Assembly (NCBI RefSeq): GCF_005796205.1
Contig: NZ_VAHN01000007.1
Span: 151,399 to 215,398, forward strand
DNA from: Pseudarthrobacter sp. NamE2
GTDB lineage: Bacteria > Actinomycetota > Actinomycetes > Actinomycetales > Micrococcaceae
Direction of reading: 5' to 3'
Length of the DNA: 64,000 bases
Both the position numbers and the translations under genes were made by a program. The stretch's first letter is position 1, and every line of letters begins with the position of its first letter. The notes beneath the pieces were generated by a model. That model searched no databases, was not told the DNA's origin, and saw nothing but the letters and a program-made list of their open reading frames with translations. Below, piece by piece: positions 33,017-42,318 of the stretch.

Positions 33017-34102
33017 CTAAAGTTTCCGTCCCGCGTGTGTGGAGAGGAAGTCGAAGGTTTTGTCGCGCGCCTTGCGTGCCTCGTCAAAGTTCAGGTGGAA
33101 TTGGTATTCGTGTGGCAGCTCAGGCTCGTGCGTGGCGGGCCAGAAGAGCTCGGTCACCGGGACTCCGGCGTCCTTGAGCCGGTTGCTGTAAGGAACAGAC
33201 TGCAACCACGTGAGCCCGTCACCGTTGCCGCCGCTGATAAAGGTCGGCGGGAAGTCGTCGGTCACGAAATCGATGGTGGACATGGTCGCCCCAGCGTAGG
33301 TAGCTGACCAGTCTTTCGTGCCTGTATAGGCCCACAGGGACGTCTTGAAACCCCAGGCTACGACGCCGCTGAGATCCGCCATGGCCCGAAGGTCGTAGAC
33401 ACCGCAATGCAGGACAGTGGCCGCCAGATCTGACTTCTGCAGCGTAGGTTGGATTCCCATCAAGTTGGCGTACTCGGGATTCACGGTCAGGGTGGTCATC
33501 TGGCTCGCGAGCTGCGCGCCGGCAGAGTCACCGGCCAGGACGATGCGGCTGGTGTCCACGTTCAGCTCCGCGGCGTGGGCCTTGATGTAGGCAAGAGCCT
33601 CGTTGATGTCCCGCACAGCCGTGGGGTAGGTGGCCTCAGGGGCGACCGGATAGCTCATGCCAATGGTGGTGTAACCCTCGGCCGCGATGATCTGGAGATA
33701 CGGATTCACATCTCGCTGGGCTCCCGAAATCCAAGCGCCACCGTGAATCCACACCACAGTAGGAAGTGGTGCGGTGGTCCCTGCAGGACTGAAGACATCG
33801 AAGGTGGAACCTGGCTTGTACATGACGCCGGCTTGGGTTTGCAGCGGTGTATCCGGAACGTACGGCGTCATTTCGTCGATGGTCGCCTGTGCCCCGCGCT
33901 CAAAAACACTCCGGATCAGCATGGCCGAAGGCCACGGAGTAGCCGAAAGCGCCAGCGCGACAACCAGCACCAGCAAAATCGCCAACTCAAGCTTCCTCAA
34001 TCGCGAGGATCGTTGACGCTTCCGAGGAACTCGAGGAAACGAACCAGCAACTACTGATTCGCCCTTCGCCGTCCTGCCCTCGACGGTTTCTACCGGCCCC
34101 AT
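33017..34102 (-). CDS. Membrane-anchored alpha/beta hydrolase (HSL-like esterase)
   Basis: ATG at 34100-34102 (MGPVETVEGRTAKGESVV) with GGGGGAGAG upstream; 361 residues. A polar N-terminus rich in Arg is followed by one membrane segment (KLELAILLVLVVALALSA), so the catalytic domain should be outside. Hydrolase features: oxyanion motif VVWIHGGAWISGAQRD, nucleophile elbow VLAGDSAGAQLASQM, and a likely catalytic His in ATHEPELPHEYQFHLNFDEA. It belongs to the HSL (family IV) lipases/esterases, which cleave small acyl esters. No partner gene; the neighbour to the right is a decayed serine hydrolase transcribed away. Confidence 0.88.
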   Translation of the reverse strand: MGPVETVEGRTAKGESVVAGSFPRVPRKRQRSSRLRKLELAILLVLVVALALSATPWPSAMLIRSVFERGAQATIDEMTPYVPDTPLQTQAGVMYKPGSTFDVFSPAGTTAPLPTVVWIHGGAWISGAQRDVNPYLQIIAAEGYTTIGMSYPVAPEATYPTAVRDINEALAYIKAHAAELNVDTSRIVLAGDSAGAQLASQMTTLTVNPEYANLMGIQPTLQKSDLAATVLHCGVYDLRAMADLSGVVAWGFKTSLWAYTGTKDWSATYAGATMSTIDFVTDDFPPTFISGGNGDGLTWLQSVPYSNRLKDAGVPVTELFWPATHEPELPHEYQFHLNFDEARKARDKTFDFLSTHAGRKL

Positions 34103-34169
34103 GACACACTCTCCCCCGTTAGGTGTACCTCCGACCATGCTAGAACGCCTCGAGAAGATTCATCGTCAC

Positions 34170-35282
34170 ATAACCAAAACCTTTGGGCTCGGCTCGTCAT
34201 TAGCGTTGGGCGGCTGCTCCGCTGCCCAGTCGGGAGCACAGCGATCGGAACGGCAGGTCGAACGCTCGGTCAATCTTCGGCATCAGCCCAGCCGCGGATG
34301 CGGCGTGCGTGGCCAACCCCGAAGCCGTGGTCGGGCGGACCCTGCCGGCGGCAGCGTCCGGCGAGATGCCGGCGGGCACAGCGGCGGCACTGGACCAGGC
34401 AGCTCAGGAGGGGCTTTCGAACACCTATTCCGCTGGCGCGATCGGGAAGTACCTCCCCGGTATTCCGCGTGGGAATGACGTCACAATCCGCATGCTGTTG
34501 AACACGACGAGCGGGATCGCCAGTTACTCCATCGACCCACTTTCCAGCAGGAAATCTTCTCCAACCCGTCCAAGCAGTGGAACCCGGACGACCTCATCGC
34601 CATGGGTCTGGCCCTCCCCCGGCCGCTCGAGCCCGACGCGAAGTTCGACTACTCCAACACCAACACCCTCATCCTGGGCAGGCTCATCGAGAAGATCACC
34701 GAAACCACCTATGCCGATGCTCAAAAGACCCACATTTCTGATCCCCTCAGCCTCACCGGCACATCACTGCCCGGGAGCGACGGTGCACTGCCCGTACCCC
34801 ATCCGACCGGGCTCACCCTCCATAGGCTCCCGGAGGGGCAGACGACGCCGCAGGATGCCACCGCGCGGAAGCCATCCTGGGGTTGGACTGCCGGCGCGCT
34901 GACCTCGACGGCGGCGGACATGCTCACCTACGGGCGGGCGCTCGGTACCGGCCAGGGGCTCCTGGAACCTAAGACCCAGGCGCTGCGGTTGGCATCGATC
35001 CCAGGCCCTGCCGGTTATGGGCTTGCTGGCGGCTGCATCGACGGATGGCTCGGGCACTCCGGTGAAATTCCCGGGTTCAACACATCCCTGTACTACGACA
35101 CCCGCTCGGACACGACAGTGGCCAATTTAGCCAACAGTGACATCCTCTCGGGAGACTGCACCCAGTCGCCCACCCTCCTGAGCAACCCGACACAGCTGCC
35201 GTGCATGGATCCAGCAGGCCGCATCCTCATCGCGGTCTCCGCAGCGCTCGGCCGTCCCTTCATGCCGAACCCGAAGTCCTAG
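34170..35282 (+). pseudogene. Serine hydrolase (beta-lactamase/DD-carboxypeptidase-like), broken
   Basis: A lipoprotein-type start (SSLALGGCSAAQSGA) lies in one frame, then AVVGRTLPAAASGEMPAGTA and AIGKYLPGIPRGNDVTIRML in a second, then the rest from about 34550 in a third: MGLALPRPLEPDAKFDYSNT, GWTAGALTSTAADML, GWLGHSGEIPGFNTSLYY. The class C/DD-peptidase motifs YxN (DYSNTN) and HxG (GHSGE) survive. The catalytic SxxK block that should lie between the N-terminus and KYLPGIP is missing. At least two frameshifts plus an internal deletion of roughly 45 codons make this inactive. Confidence 0.8.
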
Positions 35283-35327
35283 CCGCCAACAGGGGTAGCG
35301 CCGGCAAGACAGGCTGAGCGTTTTGGG

Positions 35328-35825
35328 TCAGCGCAGAATTTCGACGAGCGCGACCCAGGAGAAGACGACGGCGCCGATTAGTGCCACGATCGTGGCCAGG
35401 GCCACCACGAGCAGGCCTGCGGGAACCGCCAGTACGAGCAGCACGCCGCCCACGGCGTAGATGACGAGCGGCAACACGAAGGATGCGATGTGCTGGGTGT
35501 CCCAATCGCTCCGGCGTCCGGGACTATCGTCCTGCAGGATCGCCCGACCTGCGAGGGCCGCGACCACCCCTCCAGCCAAAGTGCCGGCCAGGACTTCCGT
35601 TCCGAATACCCACAGTGGCTGGTCCGGGATGAGCGCCGCGCACGCCAGGACCACACCAAGGATCAGTGCGGAGATGGCCGCGCCGGCGCGGGCGGCCAGT
35701 CCGCGGGACTCCGCTATTTGCTTGATGTTCACGGAGAGGGCCACGATCAGCAGCCCGCCGAGCGCCGCACCGGCTCCCGCGATGGCCACGTTAAACTCCC
35801 CCCACGAGGCCAGCGCCGTTTCCAT
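35328..35825 (-). CDS. Integral membrane protein with five predicted helices
   Basis: ATG at 35823-35825 (METALASWGEFNVAIAGAGA); 165 residues. Helices: AIAGAGAALGGLLIVALSVN, AGAAISALILGVVLACAALI, FGTEVLAGTLAGGVVAALAG, SFVLPLVIYAVGGVLLVLAV and LATIVALIGAVVFSWVALVE. The central loop is charged (GRAILQDDSPGRRSDWDTQH). Homologues of this kind occur as uncharacterised membrane proteins in actinobacteria. Convergent with the broken serine hydrolase. Confidence 0.75.
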   Translation of the reverse strand: METALASWGEFNVAIAGAGAALGGLLIVALSVNIKQIAESRGLAARAGAAISALILGVVLACAALIPDQPLWVFGTEVLAGTLAGGVVAALAGRAILQDDSPGRRSDWDTQHIASFVLPLVIYAVGGVLLVLAVPAGLLVVALATIVALIGAVVFSWVALVEILR

Positions 35826-36015
35826 GGAATCAGAGTATCGACACGCTCGTGGCGGGCGGAAGGCAGCCCTCGAGGCAGGGGCCCTCCCGCACCCGCTGAT
35901 CCGGGACTGTGGGCGTACCGTCGGGGTCCGGCGCGAGGTGTCCCGGTCAGGCAAGCACCCGGCCCGGCCGGCAGCACCGTGAGCGGGCCGCGCACCCATA
36001 ATGGGACCATGAACG

Positions 36016-36282
36016 ATGGGGACGTGGCGGGGTCACCAAGGCACCCGAAAGCGTGCCCTGGACGAGATCGACGACGGCGGACGACAGCTCTGGCCTTTCC
36101 TGCTCATCTGGGTCCTGGCATCCTACGTCCTGCTGCCCAGACTTAACCGGCTGCTGACCGGGATCTACCTTCCCAGCTACTTCATTGGCCGGACCAGAAC
36201 CTCTGACGGTTTGCTCGGAGATCCGGTTAACCTGGCGGTGATCGGAACACCGGAGCGGCTGCGGGCATCGATGCTAGCTTGA
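36016..36282 (+). pseudogene. LssY-type C-terminal domain fragment
   Basis: Eighty-eight residues: LWPFLLIWVLASYVLLPRLN (membrane segment) then RLLTGIYLPSYFIGRTRTSD and GLLGDPVNLAVIGTPERLRA. This is the start of the LssY_C domain, which normally continues for more than 150 residues (AAGW... and beyond). Here it stops after RASMLA. A better start would be ATG 36009, one frame off, so the 5' end may also be damaged. Likely a truncated gene. Confidence 0.6.
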
Positions 36283-36484
36283 TAGACCACCCAGCCGGCC
36301 AGGAGCGTCAGGAGAAAGAAGAATGCCCGCCGGGCCCATGAGGAAAAAGGTTTCCGGCGCACTGCAAGACCGCGGTCCGGGGCTTGACAGTACTGACGAG
36401 CGGCCGCTTTCTCTGCTCGTTGAGGCGGCGCCGGCCAGAGGACAAGCTGGCTCTCGCAGTATGGGAGGTTGGTGTATCGTGCGT

Positions 36485-36967
36485 CTAGCGTGTCCACTCC
36501 GTAGGAACCTTCGCTATCATCAACGGTTCCGTGGTTGGGCTGTAACCATCTCCGGCCTCTTTTGTGTGGAGGTCACCGCTGAGCAGGGTTACCTCTCTGG
36601 TTCCGGCGGCTTTGAGCCAAAGGGCGCTGTCCCGGTTCTGGGGGTCGAGTTGCCGTGACCACACGAGGTTGTTGTCGACCAGCAAGAGGACCAGCCCCTC
36701 GGTGGAGGCTCGGCACCGGACGCTGCCGTCGGCCAGCTGGGCTTTGAGTACTACGTCTTGAAGATCCGGAGTGCGGGCAGGCTTGAAACCTCGTCCCAGC
36801 AGTTCCAGCGCCGGCAACGGCCACCGCTGGCCGTCCGCCTGCCCCGCGACGGCTGGTTGTGCGGCCTCGAATGCCAGAGCAGCGTAGTACAGGATCCCGA
36901 AAGAGCCTTCTATCCCGACCGTTAGCCGGTAACCGAAGCCCTTCAGGTTAGGTGAAGCTATGTACAT
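36485..36967 (-). CDS. Hypothetical protein, about 160 aa
   Basis: ATG at 36965-36967 (MYIASPNLKGFGYRLTVGIE) is the first start giving a protein-like sequence; the open frame extends further upstream without domain signal. Segments such as AQLADGSVRCRASTEGLVLL and WLKAAGTREVTLLSGDLHTK look like beta-rich protein. No signal peptide, no known family. The gene is bordered by a truncated LssY fragment and by a gene-free stretch with a tandem repeat. Confidence 0.45.
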   Translation of the reverse strand: MYIASPNLKGFGYRLTVGIEGSFGILYYAALAFEAAQPAVAGQADGQRWPLPALELLGRGFKPARTPDLQDVVLKAQLADGSVRCRASTEGLVLLLVDNNLVWSRQLDPQNRDSALWLKAAGTREVTLLSGDLHTKEAGDGYSPTTEPLMIAKVPTEWTR

Positions 36968-37344
36968 GCCGGTGCCCCCGCCCGCTGTGAAAGAAGGGCA
37001 TGCCCGCCCCCTCAGGAAAAACGATAGTTTGCATGCACGCAGCAGGGAATGGAATAACTCCATCAATCCGACAAATTGCGGAAATCTTGAGACAGGCCTC
37101 CGGCACCCGCATCGTCCTGCCATCCGGTTAGCGGCCCCGCCGAACCGCTCATGCTGTGCATGACCGATTAGGGGACGGAAATTAGGGGACGGAAATGCGG
37201 GGATACGGTGCCGTACTAGTGAGTAAGCGATTTCTTCGTTATGGTTGATTTGTCGGGCGGCTGGGGGGCCGGAGCGCATTGGCGCGCTTTCATCAGGTGA
37301 CGCGAGCCCGAGGCCCTGTGCTTTGGGCGGCATAAGGGGAAACC
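36968..37344. other. Spacer with a 14-bp tandem repeat
   Basis: About 375 bases. ATTAGGGGACGGAA occurs twice head to tail (37167-37194). The right part carries the ribosome site AAGGGGAAA of the DUF1508 gene. No gene is evident. Confidence 0.55.
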
Positions 37345-37536
37345 ATGACCGGAACATTTGAGCTCTACAACGTCGATCGAATCTTTTACGGCTTTAGGCT
37401 CAAGGCCGCCGACGGGTCCGTTGTAGCGGTGTCAGCACGCTACCCGGACAAGGAATCCGCAGTCCAGGGGATCCGGACGGCGCGCGAGTGCGCCGCGACC
37501 GGGCTTATCAGTGATTGCTGCACCTCGGGCACCTAA
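37345..37536 (+). CDS. YegP-like DUF1508 domain protein
   Basis: ATG at 37345 with AAGGGGAAA upstream; 63 residues. Single DUF1508 repeat: MTGTFELYNVDRIFYGFRL then KAADGSVVAVSARYPDKESA and VQGIRTARECA, the usual FxLKAxNGxVI...SEGYxxKxxAExGI pattern. Members are small proteins of unknown role, often tandem; this has one copy plus a Cys-containing tail (SDCCTSGT). Stands alone. Confidence 0.85.
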   Translation: MTGTFELYNVDRIFYGFRLKAADGSVVAVSARYPDKESAVQGIRTARECAATGLISDCCTSGT

Positions 37537-37683
37537 GCACCCTTCAGAAAACTGCCGCACCCGCCAAAAGAAGAGGGCCGTGACCGGCTGGATCGAAGAT
37601 CCGAGCCTAGGCCTTCTGTGACGACCAGCGCCCCGACAAAGAGCATGCGCGCCGACGCTGGCCGTTTGAGGGCCATCTGATTG

Positions 37684-37986
37684 TCAGCCTTCACACTCGA
37701 TGCAGTAGGAGTGCCCGTCGCTCTCATGTGCCAGCTGGGAGCGGAGACGGACAAGGAAACACGAGGAGCAGGTGAATTCGTCCCTGCCCTGGGGTATGAC
37801 CTGGACGATGACTTCCTCGGAGACGATTTCTCCGCCGGGTGTCAGGCCCTCGTCAAAGGCATCGCTTTCCTCCAGTTCGGTAACCACGCTGCGGGCATCG
37901 GGGGCGTCGGCGGTCTGCAGATCTTCCAGGGAACGTTCCTGGGATGTCTTGACCTCGGGGCGGACTTCGTCGTAATCGCTGGCCAC
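37684..37986 (-). CDS. DUF4193 zinc-ribbon-like protein
   Basis: GTG at 37984-37986 (VASDYDEVRPEVKTSQERSL) with GAGAAG upstream; 100 residues, the usual length. Acidic N-terminal half (DARSVVTELEESDAFDEGL), then VIPQGRDEFTCSSCFLVRL and a second CxxC near the end (YCIECEG), giving a four-Cys zinc site. DUF4193 proteins are widespread in actinobacteria, often expressed under stress or next to cell-division genes; their function is unknown. Confidence 0.9.
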   Translation of the reverse strand: MASDYDEVRPEVKTSQERSLEDLQTADAPDARSVVTELEESDAFDEGLTPGGEIVSEEVIVQVIPQGRDEFTCSSCFLVRLRSQLAHESDGHSYCIECEG

Positions 37987-38337
37987 GCGGCGCTTCTCGT
38001 TTCTGTCGTTCGTCTTGTGCTGTCTTCGACGTGACTGCAACGCACACAGTTGTGTCGTTGAACCCGCTCCGCCGTCAGGGACGGGCAGGCATTTGGCGCA
38101 GACTCAATAGGGACTTCCCGTGGACTTCCTTGGGACTATCCCAGCATCCTCATGAGGGTCACCGGCACCCCTCCGGAAAGCACACTCCTGCAACTGCCTA
38201 TGCGTACCTATACCCCTAAGCGACACGCCCCAAATAGGGGAGGCCAGTGTCACGGGTTGGGAAATGCCACGGTTTAGCGTTGGGCCCATCACCCGTCGCG
38301 ACCTTAACGCAGGTTGCATAGTTTGACCGGAGGATGC
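37987..38337. other. Intergenic region, divergent
   Basis: About 350 bases between the DUF4193 gene (left) and the deacetylase gene (right), so it should hold both promoters. The deacetylase ribosome site GGAGG is at its right end. Nothing else recognised. Confidence 0.4.
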
Positions 38338-39942
38338 GTGGAAAAGCCCAACTTTGTGCGCCTGCCGCTCGGGATTTCGCTGACGGTTGTTACCGGGCTG
38401 GTCCTGACGGCTTCGGTCGCTGGACCTGGCCAGCCCGCACCCTCGGCCCAAACCGCCGACGCGACGGTCTCGGTCGCCGGACCTCGCCAGCCTATACCCT
38501 CGTCGCAAACCGCCGACGCGCGCCCCGGGCCGGTGCCGGGCAGGACGGTGGTCGACGCGTCCGTTCTTGTGGACATGCGTACCCGCGGGGCGGGGGCGGT
38601 CCCGACGGACGCGAGGTGGCAGTACATCCACGGTGCGGAGGCGTTCAATACCCGGCTGGACACACGCCTTCTGACCATGCTGGATGCCTATGCCGGTGGC
38701 CGCCACGACCCGTCGGTACAGACCAGCGCCGCCGAGGAACCCCTCAAGGACGGAATGACGGTCGCACACGAAGTAGTGCTGGCCACCGGGGCGATCGTCG
38801 GGTCACGCCTCGTGCAGGCAACAATGAACGAAGGGCGCGCGGCCGAACACAGCGAGGAAGTCACCTACGAAGACCTCAGCACCGGTGTCATTTCCGGCAG
38901 CCCGTCCCTGATCAACCCCGAAAAGATCGGCGCGCTGCGCGACATGCTCCGGACGGTGCCACTCCCGGCCGCCCCGCCGGCCCCGGAGCAGAACTCGACA
39001 CCAGCATCTGCTGCCGGAGAACTCGGCACTCCGCCTGCAGAACCGACGCCGGCTTCAGAACCAACGGCGGGAACGGGGCCAATCCCGGATGACCGGCTGC
39101 TCTCTGCGGTCACGTTTACCTCCGACGGGGACGTCAGCATCACGGTCAGTCAGGATCCCGATACCGGCGCCCGGCTCTCTGCACCCCAGACGGTCACCCT
39201 CAGCACGGATGCCACGGGCCGGGTCCTCTCGGCGGCCGGGCAGGCACTTCGCCGGCAGGTCATCGCCGGTACTCCCTTCAATGCCCCAGATCCGTCGGGT
39301 GTCGAGCACATCAACTGCGACCTTGTTGCTTGTGCTGCGCTGACTTACGATGACGGGCCGAACCCGCAGACCGCGAGGCTGCTCGAAATCCTGGAAAAGC
39401 ACAACGTGAAGGCCACATTCTTCGCACAGGGCGCCTACGTCCAGACACACCCGCACGTTGCCAGGTCGATAACTGCCGGGCGCCATACGATCGCGAACCA
39501 CACCTTGAACCACCCGTACCTGACCAAGCTCTCTTCATCCGGCATCGCCCGGGAGGTCCAGGGGGCGCAGGCTGCCATCGAGACAGCGACCGGCGTCGTC
39601 CCGGCCTACCTGCGTCCACCCTACGGCGCGACGAACGCCAGTGTTGCCGCATCCGTTGGGCTCCCCCAGGTCCTGTGGGATGTCGACTCAATGGACTGGC
39701 AGTCCCGCAACAAGGCCCTGTACATCCCGCGGATCCTCAGCCTGGTCAAACCCGGATCCGTCATTCTCCAACATGATGTCCACGCCGCCACCGTCGACGG
39801 CCAGGACGAGCTCATCACACAGCTTCAAGCCAAGGGCTACTACCTGGTCACCCTGCCACAGCTTTTCGCCGGCATCGACCTGAAGCCCGGGGGAACCTAC
39901 AAATGCCGCGGCACAGCCCCCGGGTGCACACCCGGCCGCTGA
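38338..39942 (+). CDS. Secreted polysaccharide deacetylase with N-terminal accessory domain
   Basis: GTG at 38338 four bases after GGAGG; about 534 residues. An N-terminal membrane/signal segment (LPLGISLTVVTGLVLTASVA) is followed by a 19-residue unit repeated twice (SVAGPxQPxPSxQTADA). An accessory domain (TVVDASVLVDMRTRGAG to ALRDMLRTVPLP) and a Pro-rich linker precede the NodB domain at about 330-520. There the motifs are canonical: ALTYDDGPNPQTARLLEIL (Asp-Asp), ANHTLNHPYLTKL (His metal ligands), YLRPPYGATNASV, LWDVDSMDWQ and SVILQHDVHAATVDGQDE. Predicted Zn-dependent peptidoglycan or chitin-oligomer deacetylase acting outside the cell. The gene at 10635 is a distant relative of another subfamily. 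Confidence 0.9.
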   Translation: MEKPNFVRLPLGISLTVVTGLVLTASVAGPGQPAPSAQTADATVSVAGPRQPIPSSQTADARPGPVPGRTVVDASVLVDMRTRGAGAVPTDARWQYIHGAEAFNTRLDTRLLTMLDAYAGGRHDPSVQTSAAEEPLKDGMTVAHEVVLATGAIVGSRLVQATMNEGRAAEHSEEVTYEDLSTGVISGSPSLINPEKIGALRDMLRTVPLPAAPPAPEQNSTPASAAGELGTPPAEPTPASEPTAGTGPIPDDRLLSAVTFTSDGDVSITVSQDPDTGARLSAPQTVTLSTDATGRVLSAAGQALRRQVIAGTPFNAPDPSGVEHINCDLVACAALTYDDGPNPQTARLLEILEKHNVKATFFAQGAYVQTHPHVARSITAGRHTIANHTLNHPYLTKLSSSGIAREVQGAQAAIETATGVVPAYLRPPYGATNASVAASVGLPQVLWDVDSMDWQSRNKALYIPRILSLVKPGSVILQHDVHAATVDGQDELITQLQAKGYYLVTLPQLFAGIDLKPGGTYKCRGTAPGCTPGR

Positions 39943-40071
39943 CCGCCGTTGCACCAGCAGGCACACAGGCCTGGCCGCCCTGACCATCTTCGATGCTCTC
40001 GTCGTAATCCTGACCGGGCACGGATACGAACAGAGCTACTGGAGGGGTCTCCTCCGCGCTCGTCAGGTGGC

Positions 40072-40101
40072 GGAATCTCCATTATCGGCGTTTGGAAATG
40101 C
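40072..40101 (+). repeat. Short dispersed motif, copy 2
   Basis: GGAATCTCCATTATCGGCGT followed by TTGGAAATGC; matches copy 1 at 13786-13816 at about three quarters of positions. Both are intergenic. Confidence 0.4.
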
Positions 40102-40225
40102 CGGGGGACTTTACCAGTCCGTCCAGGCCCGCCAGGGTACGGATCTTCGATCCAGAAAACCTCCACACCGCTGCCATATATCAGCCCTCGATGCTGAGGG
40201 GACCGTTCCGTCCCCTTCCGGAGAG

Positions 40226-40591
40226 TCACGGAAGGGGGCGTTGCCTCTCAACATCGTTGTGATCGTAACCGGTGAGACCTTCAACAACAGCCAATTGGCC
40301 GGTGTCAGGGACGCCAGGGAATTGAACCTGCGCCTCAGCAGCTGCAGAAGGCTGCTTCGCTGAGCGCATGCGAAGAAGCGCGACCGCGGAAATGAGGAAC
40401 CAGACGATATTCGTGACCACGGACGGCCATGCTTCGTAGAATGCGCCATTGACAATGAATGCGCAAGCACCCAGGAGATTTGCCGTCTGGAAGCCTTTGC
40501 CGGCCTTCAGCCAACCCATGGAGACAGCCAGGTACGCGCTGAGTATCGCAACGGCGCCTGCCCAACCGGCTATTTCCCACAGCAGTTCCAT
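40226..40591 (-). CDS. CBU_0592-like small membrane protein
   Basis: ATG at 40589-40591 (MELLWEIAGWAGAVAILSAY) with AAAGGGGA upstream; 121 residues. Three membrane helices: IAGWAGAVAILSAYLAVSMG, FQTANLLGACAFIVNGAFY and WPSVVTNIVWFLISAVALLR; the GWLKAGKGFQTANLLGA loop is characteristic of this family of predicted membrane proteins. The C-terminal 45 residues are polar and variable. Role unknown. Confidence 0.8.
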   Translation of the reverse strand: MELLWEIAGWAGAVAILSAYLAVSMGWLKAGKGFQTANLLGACAFIVNGAFYEAWPSVVTNIVWFLISAVALLRMRSAKQPSAAAEAQVQFPGVPDTGQLAVVEGLTGYDHNDVERQRPLP

Positions 40592-40969
40592 GGAGTCCCC
40601 TTTCAAAAGTGGTCCTTCGCTTAACATGCTTTGTCGACGAATTTTGTTTAGAGCTGAATGAGGTTGGTACGTTGGTCAGCAGCCTGAACACCTGTCGGCA
40701 AGCGAGAGGGAATAGATGTGCTCTGGATATGGGACAGCGGCGTCCCACCAGTGTCGAGCGATGCTGCTGCCAGCTCTTGCCTGAACCACTCAAGCGGCCG
40801 GGCGGATCGGGCGATCCGTTCCGTTCCGCCCGAGGCAGGTTTGTCCAGGTTTTCCGCCCCGCTGCCACCTTAAGGTTCATGCTCATCTAACAAACGGAAC
40901 TACCCTGGATCGCCGTACGTACAGCCATGTTTTGTCACTCATGGACACGAGAGGAGCAATTCCATTCTC
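40592..40969. other. Intergenic region before panD
   Basis: About 380 bases, divergent, so it should carry promoters for the CBU_0592-like gene (left) and panD (right). The panD ribosome site GAGGAG lies at 40951-40956. No other signal recognised. Confidence 0.4.
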
Positions 40970-41395
40970 ATGAATCGAATTATGTTCAAGTCCAAGATTC
41001 ACCGCGCAACCGTCACACACGCCGACTTGCACTACGTCGGGTCAGTCACTGTTGATTTGGACCTCCTAGATGCTGCCGACATCCTTCCCGGCGAACTTGT
41101 GGCCATCGTTAACGTAACCAACGGCGCCCGTCTGGAAACGTATACCATCGCGGGTCAGCGCGGGTCGGGCGTGGTCGGAATCAATGGGCCCGCGGCTCAC
41201 CTGATGCACGAGAACGACATCGTCATTCTCATCACCTACGCCCAGATGACTATAGAGGAAGCCAGGGACCACGCCCCACGGGTAGTTCACGTGGACCAGC
41301 ACAACCGCATCATCGGCCTCGGCCAGGACCCTGCCCAGGCCCTTACCCCCGGGCTGCTTCGTCCCCCGTTCGCGCTGGATAACGCTGCTTTCTGA
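40970..41395 (+). CDS. panD: Aspartate 1-decarboxylase
   Basis: ATG at 40970 ([20 protein letters not shown]); 141 residues. The pyruvoyl-forming self-cleavage site Gly-Ser is in [20 protein letters not shown], so Ser25 becomes the pyruvoyl group. Other conserved parts are [40 protein letters not shown] and [12 protein letters not shown]. It makes beta-alanine for pantothenate and CoA synthesis. It stands alone, without panB or panC, on the edge of a repeat-rich stretch; in this lineage panD elsewhere is often unlinked. Confidence 0.95.
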   Translation: MNRIMFKSKIHRATVTHADLHYVGSVTVDLDLLDAADILPGELVAIVNVTNGARLETYTIAGQRGSGVVGINGPAAHLMHENDIVILITYAQMTIEEARDHAPRVVHVDQHNRIIGLGQDPAQALTPGLLRPPFALDNAAF

Positions 41396-42038
41396 AGGAC
41401 GGACGCCAGCAGCAGCCCGTCGGCCCGTGACCACTCGCCATATCGATACTTCACCCAGCGCTTGTCCAACTGGTGCAACGCAAGGTGCCGAGCCAAAGCG
41501 CTCTGTCCGAATGAGGCACACCCAAACCTGACGTCGGGGACGCCTGATCAGGGAGATTCAGGCTGCCGGCCGAGGGCGGTCTTGTTTTGGGATGCCCGCA
41601 GAGTCGTCGCAAGAGGTCTCATCCCAGCCCCTGCGCCAGACACACGTCATCAAATCCGGATTCTTCGGGCTATTTCGAGGATTCTCGAGCTGTCGCATCC
41701 CGATTCCACGTCCCTACCTCTGTCAGGATGAGATCTGAGAGCGTCGTGAGCCACTGTCAGTAGTACGGAGTTCCGCGTTATTCTGACGCCGATTCAGGTC
41801 TTGACTTTGGATTTGGCGCACTAGACGAGGACGGGCAGACCGGCGGCCACAAGTTGCCTCACTCCGCCCATCCTCGTACAACGTAACTCGACGGCGATGC
41901 GCTCCCGGAGACCCGATCGCTACCCTGACGGAATTTGCATTTAGGACGATTCACTTCTGAATGTGGGCCCAGCCGGATCAGGCCGGTGAATACCACGTGA
42001 ACTCAATCCGCCGCGGGCTTGGACAAAGAGCTGACTGT
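41396..42038. other. Gene-free stretch containing repeat copy C
   Basis: About 640 bases downstream of panD, mostly occupied by the dispersed repeat. No gene or tRNA seen. Confidence 0.5.
41517..41930 (-). repeat. Dispersed repeat, copy C
   Basis: Blocks shared with copies A and B: CAAACCTGACGTCGGGG at the left, CTCTGTCAGGATGAGATCTG in the centre, CGCGTTATTCTGACGCC, and with B the right part ACCGGCGGCC..AAGTTGCC and CTCCCGGAGACCCGAT. Stops interrupt the frame open in copy A. Confidence 0.6.
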
Positions 42039-42318
42039 TTATGCAGCATGATCAGGCCACGCTGTGCTGTCCCATCGAATGGGATAGACCACGGCTGGCG
42101 GGTTCGTGAGCCGCGCTACCTCCAGGTCTTCAAAATCAAAATCCAGCAGGCTGCGGGTTCCGTTCCTGGCGTCGATGATCCAGACCATGCCCATCGAGGG
42201 CAGGGTATAGCTCACGTGCCCACGATGAATTAGCCTGCCATCTCGCCCATGCCTCGATCTCATCCCCAGGCGATAACTCCGAACATGAACGGACTATCCA
42301 GTCCTCGATTACGGCCAT
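42039..42318 (-). pseudogene. Hypothetical gene, about 95 codons, single frameshift
   Basis: The first part (MAVIEDWIVRSCSELSPGDE, IEAWARWQ) and the second (HRGHVSYTLPSMGMVWIIDA, LLDFDFEDLEVARLTNPPAV) are in adjacent frames joined near 42228; together they make a plausible small protein. No family recognised. A sequencing error cannot be excluded. Confidence 0.45.

Noticed and set aside
36177..36497. Minus-strand frame with a hydrophobic stretch (RAFFFLLTLLAGWVV)
   Set aside because: Overlaps the LssY fragment on the other strand and has no ribosome site; at best a remnant.
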